Shown: positions 31,897 through 42,989, counted from the stretch's first letter. The stretch: DNA of 64,000 bases from Oncomelania hupensis (GCA_036898135.1 CM072513.1:72288438-72352437), one strand, 5' to 3'. The notes: generated by a model from the letters alone, not told the origin. Numbers and translations: made by a program.

Positions 31897-31942
31897 TATT
31901 TATACTGAAACCCCCGGCACCCTAACGGGGGTATGGCAAATC

Positions 31943-32419
31943 GGTTCCATCCGTCGCTTCCTCACTGTAGATGCCACAAAAACACTAGTTACTTCTTGTG
32001 TACTGTCCAGAATAGACTATTGCAACTCTTCACTTATTGGCTGCAATGACTCTACCCTAGTACCCATTCAAAAAGTTCAGAACGCTGCTGCGAGGCTTGT
32101 TTTCAAGTCAAATCGAAAACAACCATGCACCTCTTTCTTGCGCAAGCTTCACTGGTTACCTGTTTTAAAACGCATAAAGTATAAAGCAGCCTGTATTTGC
32201 AACAATATCTTCACTGGATCAGCTCCTGAATATCTTAATGAGAGTCACTCTGTACACTCCTTCTCGCACCCTTCGCTCTTCGAGCGATACTCGACTCCAC
32301 CGCCAAGACCGCTACAAACGGAAATCACTTGGTCTCCGCTCTTTTTCTGTCTATGGACCTCAGCTCTGGAACTCTCTTCCATCCGATGTCAGACAATCTC
32401 CTTCAATTTAAAGTTTTAA
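31943..32419 (+). pseudogene. CR1/L2-like RT C-terminal region
   Basis: Contains VLSRIDYCNSSLIGC, VQNAAARLVFKSNRK and FLRKLHWLPVLKRIKYK, the conserved region after the RT core in CR1/L2-type LINEs. The catalytic RT motifs are missing because of 5' truncation, and the last third drifts out of frame. Non-functional. Confidence 0.82.
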
Positions 32420-32645
32420 AAGCAACATGAAAACATTTCTCTTTGAGCAGCACTTTACATAATTTACGTTCTTTCTTAATTCAGTATTCTTGTTGTGTGT
32501 GTGTGTCTGTGTGTGTCGTGTGTCTGTGTGTGTGCGTGAATGTGTATGCTGTCTAGTACTATATATAAAACATGAATGTATGATTAGATGAATGTTGGTG
32601 TGTGCGCGTCTAGATCCGAAGGGTATGCGCCTTACAAATGCAAAT

Positions 32646-32704
32646 TATTATTATTATTATTATTATTAGTAGTAGTAGTAGTAGTAGTAGTAGTTGTAGT
32701 AGTT

Positions 32705-32773
<69 letters not shown>
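32646..32773. repeat. (ATT)n and (AGT)n microsatellite
   Basis: ATT units, then about 35 AGT units with a few GTT or TGT changes, between the LINE tail and the SINE head. Confidence 0.95.
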
Positions 32774-33200
32774 CGGTGGCCTAATGGTAGAGCTTTGGCT
32801 TGCGGATCTGAAAGTCCCGGGTTCGAGCCCAGGCCGGGGCATTGTGTTGTGTCCTTGGGAAAGACACTTTACTCCCGTTTCCTACTCCTTCGGATGAGAG
32901 TATAAACCGAGGTCTAATCTGTGTCGCATACATTCCATCATAACGAACTTTAAAGATCCTGACGCTCATGTCCTAGACTGGTGAGTGCCGGTGACAAGAA
33001 CACACCCAGTATGCACCTAGGTCCTTCTCCCCCATCCCTGGCTACCCAGGATTGTGCTCAGTTGTCTGAAGCGTTATTACGATGCGCCCAAAGGCTGCAA
33101 TTTGACGCTTCGGGCGGTTTGAGTTAGATCCTGTATCGGCCATCGCCTTGAGCAGCTCTTGAGCTGGAAAAGCGCTATATAAGAACGATTAAATAAATAA
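32774..33200 (+). mobile_element. SINE-1, complete-looking copy with tRNA-like head
   Basis: The head at 32774-32840 has the A box TGGCCTAATGGTAGAGC and the B box GGTTCGAGCCC, at tRNA-like spacing. A body of about 350 bp follows (GTCCTTGGGAAAGACACTTT, then CTCCTTCGGATGAGAGTATA), then AGCGCTATATAAGAACG and an AAAT-type tail. Copies elsewhere: 42471-42890, 22440-22735 (minus), 56115-56430, and a 3' stub at 40804-40890. Confidence 0.87.
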
Positions 33201-33238
33201 ATAAAACTAAATAAAAAATAATAGTAACTTATTAGATG

Positions 33239-33531
33239 TGTTACACGATAATGGTCGATTCGATGCTTGAATCTTGTGTAACTCGTATCCGTTACCCACG
33301 CAACCCATCCACTCATCAGCGAGGCAGGAGTCGTCATCAAACTAGAAAAGTATAAAACGTACCAGAATGACGCAATCAAGAACCAATCAAAATAAAACTT
33401 CTTAACGGAAGTACGCACTATCTAACGTCGTAGAATGTTCTGCGAACTTCCAAGACCCGACTAGCTATCGCTAGATCCATTTTGAATTTTTGATCAATTA
33501 TAAACAAATAATTCCAGAAAGTTCTCAATGC
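33239..33531. mobile_element. LTR-S family, old copy, left part
   Basis: Begins TGTTACACG and follows the order of the solo LTRs at 5870 and 33688 (GTGTAACTCGTATCCG, GGCAGGAGTCGTC, CCAATCAAAATAAAACTTC). It breaks off at about 33531 where a LINE begins. The sequence appears to resume at 35054-35157 and ends GTAACA. No clear target duplication is seen. Confidence 0.65.
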
Positions 33532-33687
33532 TGCTCCCAAAAAATTGCCAACGCTCTTTCCATGCAGAAATGTATTTATCATACAACTCAGTCGTGTCAC
33601 TTTCAGCTTCTTCGTATCAGCTCTGTATTGAAGCATTTCACCACCCAAGCAACTTCCAAACTAGTCATTCCTCTCATCATCTCACGC

Positions 33688-34353
33688 TGTTACACTCGAT
33701 GTTGTTTTTTTCTCTATCAGTAGTTGATTCAGCCCCGATGCTTGAAATCCTGATAGGTGTAACTCAGATTCGTTTATCCACGCAACCCGTTCAATCATCA
33801 ACAAGTCAGGAGTCGTCGTATGAACTTTTCCACTTTTATTCAGCACACATTAACAACTGCATACCAACGCTCAATCGCTTTTTCCACTCTACAATTCTCA
33901 ACTTTGAACTTTCCACTTTTTACAACTTTCTCAACTCTAATACAACAGCTCTCTCTACTGTCAACTCTCTCTAAAAACCACCTTTTGAAACAGTGCGGCA
34001 CTATATATATATATAGTCTCTCTAAACTCCAGAGACACCTCAAGCAATCAGAATTAATTTCATCATCACTGTCTCACGTCATACAACCCTATTTGGAATG
34101 GAAGCTTCCATGGTTACCACTAGAACTATCCATACGCTTCGATCGATAGTAAACAACTGACTCGAGAAAATTCTCAAATAATATCGACCAACTAAAAACA
34201 CCAACGTTATACAAAGCCTCTTCTAATAACAACGCAAAATCAAATCAAACATGAATACACTCTATTACTGCATGCGTTGCAAAATAAAACGAACAGATCT
34301 ATCGCGCGCGTCACACACGCAAGCCTACCATTGCACGCGTCTCCAACATAACA
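33688..34353. mobile_element. Solo LTR (666 bp), family LTR-S
   Basis: Starts TGTTACACTCG and ends CCAACATAACA. The 5-bp duplication CACGC lies at 33683-33687 and 34354-34358. Removing the insert and one repeat restores the LINE reading through LIISR-IDYCN. It shares most of its length with 5870-6394. Confidence 0.85.
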
Positions 34354-34945
34354 CACGCATTGACTATTGCAACTCTCTGCTAGCTGGCCTTCCTGACTAT
34401 ACAATCCAACCTCCTCAGCGTGTGCAGAACAATGCTGATGCCCGCCTCATTCTAAAAAAAATAAAGTCTTACCATGTTTCGACTTTGCTGCATCATCTTC
34501 ACTGGTTGCTTGTCTATTAGATAATTAAGTGCAAGACCATTTCACTTTGTTACAAAGCTGTCAACAACTCTGCCCCCTCATACCTCTCTGACCTTCTTCA
34601 GCTGTACACCCCATCCCGTACGCTACGCTCAGCCTCCGACCCTCTCCTCCATCAAAACCCTCGCATGAAGGCATAACTTCCATCCATCTGGAACCTCTCT
34701 CATTGCGGCAAAAACCAACCTTCTCGGCAAAACTGATTACCCCACCTGCCAACAACAACTCCGTCTGTAGATCTAACTCTTTCTGTATACCTATATCTGT
34801 CTGTACACCTAACTCGGTCTGTACGTCTAACAGCCCATGTTCCTTCCACCTCTCACCTCAATCTCGCACTTTTTTCTTCTCAAAATTAGTATACGTGTGT
34901 CCGAGTGTGTGTCTGGGAGTGTGTGCGCGTGTTCTAAGATCAGAC

Positions 34946-34947
<2 letters not shown>

Positions 34948-35024
<77 letters not shown>

Positions 35025-35053
35025 GTTATTGTTGTTGTTGTTGTTATTATTAT
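34948..35053. repeat. (ATT)n tail tract
   Basis: About 30 ATT units with GTT changes near the end, forming the LINE tail. Confidence 0.95.
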
Positions 35054-35157
35054 TATATCGACCGATGAAAGAATCAACATTATGCAAAGCTTTTGTAGCG
35101 GCGCAGAACCACACGTTATATTTGCACGCTTTACAAATAAAAACTTTGTTCGTAACA
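35054..35157. mobile_element. LTR-S family, old copy, right part
   Basis: ATATCGACCGATG, ATTATGCAAAGCTTTTGTAG, GCACGCTTTAC and the end TTCGTAACA match the last 100-150 bp of the family in order. It appears to be the continuation of 33239-33531. Confidence 0.6.
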
Positions 35158-36214
35158 ATCGTGACAACATGAACGACCTAGTATAAGAAAAATTATTTAT
35201 AATTGTTATTGTGAGTTCAAGTGTGTATTGAAGTAATTCATTTACATGAACGGTCACGTGGCGGTTAGTTTTTGACGGTTAAAATTGAAGCTATAGAAGA
35301 TTATTGAAATATTAAGGAAACGTCCCATTGAAATTATTATTGTGGAATTACGCTGCAAACTATGAGCAGTAGTTGTTGACAAGTGGGATTGTTGGTTTTT
35401 TTTCTGTGCGAATTACGTCTTAAAATGTAACACAATACTTGTTGACCTAATTTTAAAAACAACAACAACAACAATGCAAATTCAATATTGTTGACAAAAA
35501 CCGTTGGCTGAAGTGCCTTTCTACTTGAAAGTAGACTATTCTTCCTTTTCACTTAGTTTCAGTCGCCACCGTTCATGAATTCAAAACAACTTTCTGGTTT
35601 TGCCATTGATACATACAAGTTATATAGTTGTACTCGTATTGTGTCTCTTAGTCTTTCTACTTTCGTGGATTATCGAGCTATATAGGACTGCATCGTCGTC
35701 GTCATCGTTGTCTCCATTGCTGTCGTCGTCATCATCATCATTAGTTTCTTCTTCTTCTTCTTCTTCTTCTTCTTCTTCTTCTTCTCGTGTAGCCTCTGCC
35801 TTCCGCCCATCATTGCTTCCTGCTTCTTCGTGTTCAAACTCAAACTTGTTAGATCCTTATTTCTTTTCCTTTTGATTTTTTGGTCAATGGCACTTGAAGC
35901 ACAAAGATTTGCGGTACCGGTTATTTTCTCAAAGACACTTCAAGGGCGCGGACCGCAGGACCCGAAGTATCGATGACAATAGCATCAAAAGAGAAAATGA
36001 ATAATCCGTCACCAGCGCTTGTTTGTTTTCGGAACCGATGGGAAAGTCTTTCAGAAAGCGCTCTGATTTTCAAACATGAGCTGTTCTAGAAAATACGGTG
36101 GGCTTATCGACTAACGACGGGCAGGACGCATTGAAAGAGGCAATACCTGAAGTTCAAAGACACAAGAGATAAGTTTAAAAAATTTTTAGTGGAGCGACGA
36201 AATCATGTGTACGA
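35158..36214. other. Unassigned sequence with a (TTC)n tract
   Basis: (TTC)n at 35748-35785. No gene or element boundary is recognised. Confidence 0.5.
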
Positions 36215-36600
36215 CACCTTTCGGATCACCGAGGGATTTCTCCGGGTACTCTGGTTTCCTCTGTCCCTTCAATAATGATATTGGATGCGAGTCAGACTAA
36301 ATTATTTCATAATTTTGTTTTGTATAGCCTTTCCTTCTTCTATAACGTCGACTTTGTCTGTACACAACATGTGACTGATGAATGTGTTTTTGTTGTGTGT
36401 GTAGGAATGAGAGCATCCTGCAAAAGCATACTTTCCACAGCCCCGAATGAAGTTGGTCCCCTTCTCAACGGGAGGACGAACATAGTAGTATAGTAAGAAC
36501 ATGTGAGCATGTGTTTGGTTTACAGATCATCGCGCGTTGGCTCTATTTATGACCGAAGGCGCGTCCAGTATTTTTATCGCCTGTCTTCGTGCCTTTGTAA
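36215..36600 (+). mobile_element. Diverged SINE-2 copy, head missing
   Basis: CCGAGGGATTTCTCCGGGTA begins the recognisable part. The AATGATATTGGATGC block and the GAACATGTGAGCATGTGT block follow in the same order as in other SINE-2 copies. A short insertion separates two parts at about 36405-36495. Confidence 0.6.
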
Positions 36601-37009
36601 ATACAAGCTTCTTTACATTCAAAGAATAGGAACCCAAGACATCAACGCTCAGTGGTTACATTTGCTACGAGTGTCCGTTGTACCATCGTTTAATGTGATA
36701 ACGATTCAAATTCCCAGGTAAATTCATTGTCACTATGAAAGTCAGCTTAACCTTTAACCTTGCCCCCTCCACACCCAACACGCCCAACCCCCTTTTCCGC
36801 AAGCTAATTTACATGTAGGTACTTAAAACAAGTCAGCTGCCAGTCGAAGTTTTCTGTTTCAGCTGACTAATAGAAATTCCAGAACATTTCTAGCGCAAAA
36901 TATATTTGAAATAGAACAAATATAATCACACGTTACAGTAAATCAAATCTTAGCCTACTTTAGGACACATATATTTAACATTTGTTGATACCGAAATAAA
37001 ATAAATGAA
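36601..37009. other. Unassigned sequence
   Basis: No gene, RNA or element end is recognised. The 11-bp left target duplication of RS1 copy 2 starts at 37010. Confidence 0.5.
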
Positions 37010-37020
37010 CGCCCTGTATC

Positions 37021-37610
37021 ATTACATTACATTACATTACATTACATTATTATTGTTTTAGGTCCAGCGGACTCTTCCGAGCCAAATCAGGACCGGACAA
37101 CCCCCGATCCGCATAAAAGATCTGCCGAAACAGCCCTAGTGGTAAAACCGAAAGCTCTCCACCAGCCAGTCACTTTACAATAAAGACATCCCACGCAGGG
37201 GACGGCTGAGGCTTCACCCCAACTTATCGGACCCCCGTTTACAAAAACAAAATAGAATACAAACATCATTATAAATTATCAACAAAACACATACATATAA
37301 AATGCCTACATTGCTAAATAATAACATCTTAGGAAGCCCTAGTGACCACCCGGCAGAAGGCGTCCAATATTCCCAAGCTGATCCAACAGACCTCATACAC
37401 AAATAAGGAGTCTTGTCCCGGAAGAGTTTTCAAGAAAAAAGGTAGGAGACTGGTCTAGAGAAGAAGACGATAGTATAGCAGATTGATAGAACAGAGCAGG
37501 AATGAGAAAGAGCAAATGAGAAAGACAGCGACAGTGGGAATTTAAAGCACTAAATTTCCAGAAAGTGGGGATACTATTTATACTGAAACCCCCGGCACCC
37601 CAACGGGGGT
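37021..37610 (-). mobile_element. RS1 retroposon copy 2, complete, with empty Tc1 site
   Basis: Bounded by the exact 11-bp duplication CGCCCTGTATC at 37010-37020 and 37611-37621. On the minus strand the 5' end is ACCCCCGTTGGGGTGCCGGG, which can fold on itself, followed by TATAAATA at 37582-37575. The 3' end is TCCGCTGGACCTAAAACAAT with a (GTAAT)n tail at 37021-37046. The duplication and tail show insertion by target-primed reverse transcription. It lacks the Tc1 element found in copy 1. No recognised protein is encoded, so it is probably non-autonomous. Confidence 0.88.
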
Positions 37611-37621
37611 CGCCCTGTATC

Positions 37622-38984
37622 CATCCCTACACATTCTCATTGCGGATAAGTTGAACGGCAGGAGTTCTTCATCTCTTTAACTACGAAATCTCCGCGTGTG
37701 CAAATTTAAAATAACATGAAGGGGTGTTAGTTTTAATCTCCCTTATATAACATCGCACGCACATGACCTGGAGACCGAGCTAATAATTAACAGTAATGGC
37801 CAACCACAGAGAGCGCGCTTTTGTGATGGTCCCGCTACCTTGGATTATCACGCCTGCTTTGCCTACAACACGTGACATGTTCCAGGAGGAGAAAGCCTCG
37901 TGAAATAATGGCTTTTGCGTTACATAGCTTTGCACCTGAACTGAGGTCTTCTTCTATGCAGGGTCCGAGTTCTTCCAAATTTAATGCCTTCACCGAAGCG
38001 ATATTTCACATCATATTTCTTCCATACTTTTGAATGTAAACCTGTGAAAATAGTCCACAGAGTGCATTATTAATTGTTGGTGGATTATATGGGTCCTTGC
38101 TAAGGGTTATAGTAACTACGTAAAGTGATGCTTTAATCGACTTTTTTATTTTGGTGGAAAGAGGGCGAAGGAAGGTTAGGGGAAGAAGTCATCCAAATAA
38201 CTATTATGGTTTCCAAGTACATAACATTGCACCGAAGACTTAATTGGGAGGTAATCCGGTAATTGCAAAGGATAGTATTATAAACCCATTGCGTAATATT
38301 GCACTCAATGGCTCTTAAATAAAAATGAATCTGTGAAAAACAAAACAACTGAGTGCTTTTTATTTTTTTTTTATTTTTTTTTTTTTGCAACCAGGAACCT
38401 GGATTAACCAACATTCATGGAAGATTAAGGACCAATAGGGATAGGGAGAGGTAGGGGCGGGGTGGGACGGGGACACAGCAGCTCAATGCCTATGTGAGGA
38501 GTACTCTTAGGTTATCCCACATTTTGCTGGCTGCGGGCTATTTATAGCTTGCCTACACCCTCCCTTTCAGTGAAAGGAAAGGAAAAAAGAGCACTGGCAA
38601 AGCTATTTATAGCTAGCCTGGCTGAACTAGCTTCAAAACCTAAAAGCTTTGGTTGAGTCGGTGTGGGGAACTTGAGCAACACAATGTGGTTCGAATTTGC
38701 TCAGTGGTATATGGCTCATTGGGGGTGAGGGGAGGGGTGGGGTAGGAAAGAGAAAGGCGTCTCGAGTCCTCTTGAAGTTATTATGTCCCTTTTAAGAAAA
38801 CCTGAGCTAAAAGAAGGCCAATGGTGGTTCATTGTTGATGTAAGTCCCTACCCCTTGTTCCCTGGGATAGTTAATCCCCGTCTTGCATGTCGCCAGTGGT
38901 GGGTGTAGAGGCCAAGTGGAATGGACAGGGAGGTGTGGCGTTTGCGCGGTAAGTGCTGTATTGAATAATACTGGGCTCAGCTGA
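37622..38984. other. Unassigned sequence
   Basis: Poly-T runs at 38363-38387 and purine-rich stretches. 38780-38985 (CCTGAGCTAAAAGAAGGCC, then GGAATGGACAGGGAGG) is repeated in diverged form at 39555-39660. No gene is supported. Confidence 0.5.
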
Positions 38985-39385
38985 CGTTTAAAAGGCCCCA
39001 AGTCGAAGGCTTTGTTTACTTTTGGCAAAACCGGGGTTACCTCAAAATTGGCATTGTTCTTGCATGAAACAATAATACAGTGAGTTTTGGTAGTTCAAAC
39101 CAACCGCTAAAGTTTGAAGTTTTCATTTCGCTTCTGACAGGAAGTAATTTCCCCTGATTTAACGGCACAGCCTTGTAACCTTCTACCCTAATGTTTGAGT
39201 GAACCTCGCGGCTGGGAGTGTGCGTCTTTGGTGTGTGGAGGTAGAGTAGGGTAGGGTGTATTTTATCGACCTAAAACCAACATCATTAGGTGCAGTTGTC
39301 TTTACGGGTTCTATCTCTTTTCGGCCTTGGTAGGTGCTATTTGTAGCTTGAGAATGTTGGCTAGTGTATAATAGGCACAACAAAT
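38985..39385 (+). repeat. Dispersed repeat R3, copy B
   Basis: AAAAGGCCCCAAGTCGAAGG to TATAATAGGCACAAC, matching copies A (28025) and C (45728). Its upstream segment recurs downstream at 39555-39660, giving a partial tandem arrangement. Confidence 0.75.
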
Positions 39386-39879
39386 ACATAATGTTTCATC
39401 AAAACAAACAAACAAGCAAAACAACAAACAAAAAACACTAGACTTTCGAAAGAGTTATTTTGTGATGTAAGTCTATTTTTTCCCAGTGGGGCAATACTCA
39501 CTATGAATGTTAAAAGGATATGTCGAAAAAACATGGTCAAAGTTTGTTCCTTTAAGTAAGCCTGAGCAAAAAGAATGAGGTCAAATGGGATGGACAGTGG
39601 GAGTGGCGTTTTGGCGGTAAGTTCAGAATCGAATAATAACCGATCTCAAGTTACGTTAAGGAAAACAAAATGTCGGAGCAACAACAGCAACAATAAAGAA
39701 GAATAAAAAAGGTAATTATTGTCGAAGATTACTACAAAGGATAATTGTTACTTTTTGTTTCCTTTTTTTTTTCTCCACCGTTAGTCGATATAGAAACGAC
39801 GCAGATTGATCTTTGGTTCTCTTTGTCACTTGATAGTGTTGGGTTTTGCTATTTGAACACCAAACAGACATAGGCACAG

Positions 39880-39883
<4 letters not shown>

Positions 39884-39930
<47 letters not shown>
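39884..39930. repeat. (CA)n microsatellite
   Basis: About 23 CA units. Confidence 0.95.
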
Positions 39931-39931
<1 letters not shown>

Positions 39932-39999
39932 ACCCACGTACACAAAACACCAAAACTGGGTTTTACTAAGAATGTAAGAATCGGAAAGTGATTTTTGAC

Positions 40000-40063
40000 A
40001 GAAAAGGGTTAGGGCAAGGGTTATTTGTAGCGCTGCAACTAGCCCTTACCCTAACCCTTTTCT
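40000..40063. repeat. 21-bp inverted repeat with telomere-like arms
   Basis: Arms at 40000-40020 and 40043-40063 pair at 20 of 21 positions and each contains a TTAGGG-type core. The 22-base loop contains AGCGCT. Confidence 0.85.
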
Positions 40064-40339
40064 AGAAAGTTGACCTATTTGGTCTCCTATAGGCGACGAA
40101 ATAGGTCGAATTTTGTTCAAAAATTCTTCGGAAATTCACTGTATTTTCTCCGTCCCGGATAGAGCACTCCTGTGTACTAAAAACACTCTCATGCACTACA
40201 ACTGCACTCCCATGCACTAAAAGAGCACTCCCGCGCACTTAGAAAAAAGTGGGTGGCTGGAAAACTCTGGGTGACTGATACACTCACCCATTTTCTGCAT
40301 AAAAAGCAAGGTCAGTCACCCATTTCAAGGCTTATGTGT

Positions 40340-40341
<2 letters not shown>

Positions 40342-40375
<34 letters not shown>

Positions 40376-40386
40376 ACACCCACACA
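40342..40386. repeat. (CA)n microsatellite
   Basis: CA run ending in CCCACACC. Confidence 0.9.
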
Positions 40387-40496
40387 TTTTTGTAAAAAAG
40401 ACATTCTGATGACTGTTGTGAAAATAACAGGGATTATTGTGACACACTTTTCATTTTCGTGACATTATTTTGACATTTTCAAATTTTTGAACCTGT

Positions 40497-40584
40497 CCCT
40501 AACCCTAACCCTAACCCCTAACCCCTAACCCCTAACCCCTAACCCAAACCCTAACCCTAACCCTAACCCTTACCCTAACCCTAA
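40497..40584. repeat. Interstitial telomere-type array
   Basis: About 13-14 units of CCCTAA and CCCCTAA, the complement of TTAGGG and TTAGGGG. It lies between unique sequences, so it is internal to the chromosome in this assembly. Confidence 0.9.
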
Positions 40585-40706
40585 AACAGCTGTATCTATG
40601 CCGGAACTCTATTTTGACGTCAAAATAGGGCAGCCTTCCAAAAAAGTCAAAAGAAACCATGTGGAGTTCCACGAGTGTGTCACTGTAACGTCGTTTCTAC
40701 ATGCCC

Positions 40707-40707
<1 letters not shown>

Positions 40708-40793
<86 letters not shown>

Positions 40794-40803
40794 CTCTCTC
40801 TCA
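40708..40803. repeat. (CA)n followed by (CT)n
   Basis: CA run to about 40741, then CT run to 40801. Confidence 0.95.
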
Positions 40804-40890
40804 ACAGGCGCTTGAGTTAAATCCTGTATTGGCCAGCGTCTTCAACAGCACTTGAGTTGGAAAACGCTTCATAACAACGCTTCTTAAATA
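40804..40890 (+). mobile_element. SINE-1 3' stub
   Basis: GGCGCTTGAGTTAAATCCTG, then GGAAAACGCTTCATAACAACG, match the SINE-1 3' end. Head and body are missing. Confidence 0.65.
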
Positions 40891-41021
40891 AACAAAATAA
40901 AGTAATAAAGAAAGGAAAAACTATTTCCCAACAAAACTCTCCCAAAAAAGATTTTGTTTGGGGAGTATGTGGGTGGGTGGTGGGATGGTGGTGTCTAAAT
41001 TAGCGGTCTTTTAGTTCAATT

Positions 41022-41335
41022 AGCCAGATATGTCCATCTGGAATACTCTTCCACTCTCTCTTCGTCAGAAACCCTCTCCCACCTCCTTCCAGTCTGCCCT
41101 CAAAACTTACCTTTTCAAGCAGTTCTAACACTATGACCTCACTACGCACCCCATCGCCAGCTGTCTCTTGCATATAGTGTCTGGTCTGTTTGTGGTATGA
41201 GTATATTTGAGTGAATGTATTTTTTGCGTAATTGTTACATGTGTCATTGTCTAAAGCGTGCACATGCGTGCGTGAGTTGTGAGTGCGCGCTTAGAGTTAT
41301 AATTATTATAAGATAAGCGCATTATAAATACAGTA

Positions 41336-41375
<40 letters not shown>
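41022..41375 (+). mobile_element. CR1/L2-like LINE 3' end
   Basis: Encodes SIWNTLPLSLRQKPSPTSF and ALKTYLFKQF, the usual last residues of CR1/L2-like proteins. It ends in a GT-rich UTR and (ATT)n at 41336-41375. Confidence 0.75.
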
Positions 41376-41376
<1 letters not shown>

Positions 41377-41640
41377 GTGTCCCATGAGTTTTTTCCGGGT
41401 ACTCAGGTTTCCTCATTCCATTTAGTAATGGTATCGGATGCAGTCGCTCTTTAAAAAATAAATGTCAACAACAACAGCAAAATTGATTTCATTTCCGTCT
41501 CCCGATAGCGATCTCCCTGCTTTTACACCACATGTTTGAGTGAAAGATGTGTGTTTGTTGTGTGTTTGTGAGAGTGGGGGAAAACATGTGAGCGTGTATG
41601 TTAATCATCTTTGCTTTACAAGGCTCAACTGAGCGACAAG
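41376..41640 (+). mobile_element. SINE-2 copy, head missing
   Basis: TTTTTTCCGGGTACTCAGGT, ATGGTATCGGATGCAGTC, CGATAGCGATCTCCCTGC and AACATGTGAGCGTGTATGTT follow the SINE-2 order. Confidence 0.7.
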
Positions 41641-41901
41641 CTTGTAAACGTTTTGAGGTCTAATTTCAATTTTACTTGGTATGCTTTAAATCCGTTTAAG
41701 ACTTCTTCATACATCTAACAACCAGTACGCATAATTGCTGGATATTTTGCAGAAAATTCATTAAAGGACATAAATATTCCATTACTATTCAATAGTTGTC
41801 TGACAGAACGTATTTCATTATCACTCAATTCTTTGCAGAAGATCGCTCTCCTGTCCCTTAAAATATTGGCAATTTAATGAACTCGTTCAGCCAAAAATTT
41901 A

Positions 41902-42460
41902 CTAATAATCGGAAGGGCGACATTTAACAGACAGTTTCTTGTAATATTTGATTACATCCTTCCAAAAAGGGTTTTCAATCTTGTTAGAAACAATATTAAC
42001 GTAGTTGGAGCCAAAATGTTCAATATTGGAAAACTCTGAGTACACATTCAATATAAAATCTTTCCATTCGCTATTAGGTTGTAATCCTCCCCTTTTTCTC
42101 CCTTGCTCCCCCCCCTTCTCCCCCCCAAGGCTGTTCATCTGGGCAGCACCCGAAACCCAAACCGACTTACAAACAAGCGCCATTGCATCAACCCCCCATA
42201 TCTGCAGCACCTTCACAACGATGAAGTTGGCAGATTAATGAAAGAAGAAGAAGAATCGTTTAAAGCCAGCTTATTTTTATTGCAGACAAAAAAAATTCAC
42301 GTTTAAGAAATGTAAGGCCACCATCGATTTTAAAATGTTACTACATTTACCATCTCAAAGAAAAATATAAAATAATTTTTTTAACTCAACACGAAAATTA
42401 TCCGGTGGGTCAGGTAAATTTATTAACAAATGGACGATCTGAAAAAATAGAAGTGACTTG
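41902..42460 (-). pseudogene. L1-like C-terminal region
   Basis: Begins with LLINLPDPPDNFRVELKK near 42400 and ends with NPFWKDVIKYYKKLSVK near 41950. This is the region downstream of the RT core in the same element, separated from it by the inserted SINE. Confidence 0.65.
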
Positions 42461-42470
42461 AGAGGCATGG

Positions 42471-42889
42471 TGGCCTAATGGTAGAGCTTTGGCTTGCGAA
42501 TCTGAAGGTCCCGAGTTCGAGCCCAGGCCGGGGCATTGTGTTGGGTCCTTGGGAAAGACACTTTACTCCCGTTTCCTACTCCTTCGGATGAAAGTATAAA
42601 ACGAGGTCCAATATGTGTCGCATACATTCCATCATAACGGATCTTTAAAGATCATGACGCTCATGTCCTAGACGGGTGAGTGCCGGTGACAAGAACACAC
42701 TTAGCATGCACCTAGGTCCTTCTCCCCCATCCCTGGCTGCCCAGGATTGTGCTCAGTTGTTTGGAGCGTTATTACGAAGCGCCCAAAGGCTGCAAGTTGG
42801 CGCCTCGGGCGGCTTGAGTTAGATCCTGTATCGGCCCGCGCCTTAGTTGCCAAGTACGGCGAAATATGTGCGCTATACTAATCCCCAAT

Positions 42890-42890
<1 letters not shown>
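42471..42890 (+). mobile_element. SINE-1, complete-looking copy
   Basis: tRNA-like head with TGGCCTAATGGTAGAGC and GAGTTCGAGCCC, then the SINE-1 body. It ends GCGCTATACTAATCCCCAAT before a long (ATC)n tail. It interrupts the L1-like LINE. Confidence 0.88.
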
Positions 42891-42984
<94 letters not shown>

Positions 42985-42985
42985 C
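42891..42985. repeat. (ATC)n microsatellite, SINE tail
   Basis: About 31 ATC units directly after the SINE. Confidence 0.95.
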
Positions 42986-42989
42986 AGTA

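Larger units (their letters stand above)
29747..31932 (-). mobile_element. RS1 retroposon copy 1, carrying a Tc1 insertion
   Basis: Without the Tc1 element this copy is about 565 bp and nearly identical to 37021-37610. On the minus strand its 5' end is ACCCCCGTTAGGGTGCCGGG, and its 3' end is CCGCTGGACCTAAAGCAAT followed by a short tail. It is flanked by ATGGCGAATC at 29737-29746 and ATGGCAAATC at 31933-31942, a 10-bp duplication with one change. Removing it restores the LINE reading frame around it. It holds a 104-codon frame that I do not recognise and that is broken in copy 2. Confidence 0.85.
29655..32668 (+). mobile_element. CR1/L2-like LINE fragment, split by a nested insertion
   Basis: The left piece, 29655-29746, encodes VGVILDSELSMNDHILK through FELWRI. 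The right piece, from 31943, continues directly with SIRRFLTVDATKTLVTS and on through the C-terminal RT-associated region. Between them lies an RS1 retroposon. The 3' part runs through a GT-rich UTR into an (ATT)n tail at about 32646-32668. The element is 5'-truncated. Confidence 0.82.
33532..35053 (+). mobile_element. CR1/L2-like LINE fragment split by a solo LTR
   Basis: The left piece (33532-33687) encodes LLRISSVLKHFTTQ through LIISR. The right piece (34354-34935) continues with RIDYCNSLLAGLPD, then LHHLHWLLVY, and an (ATT)n tail ends it at about 35053. The intervening 666 bp is a solo LTR. The LINE itself appears to sit within an older copy of the same LTR family. Confidence 0.78.
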
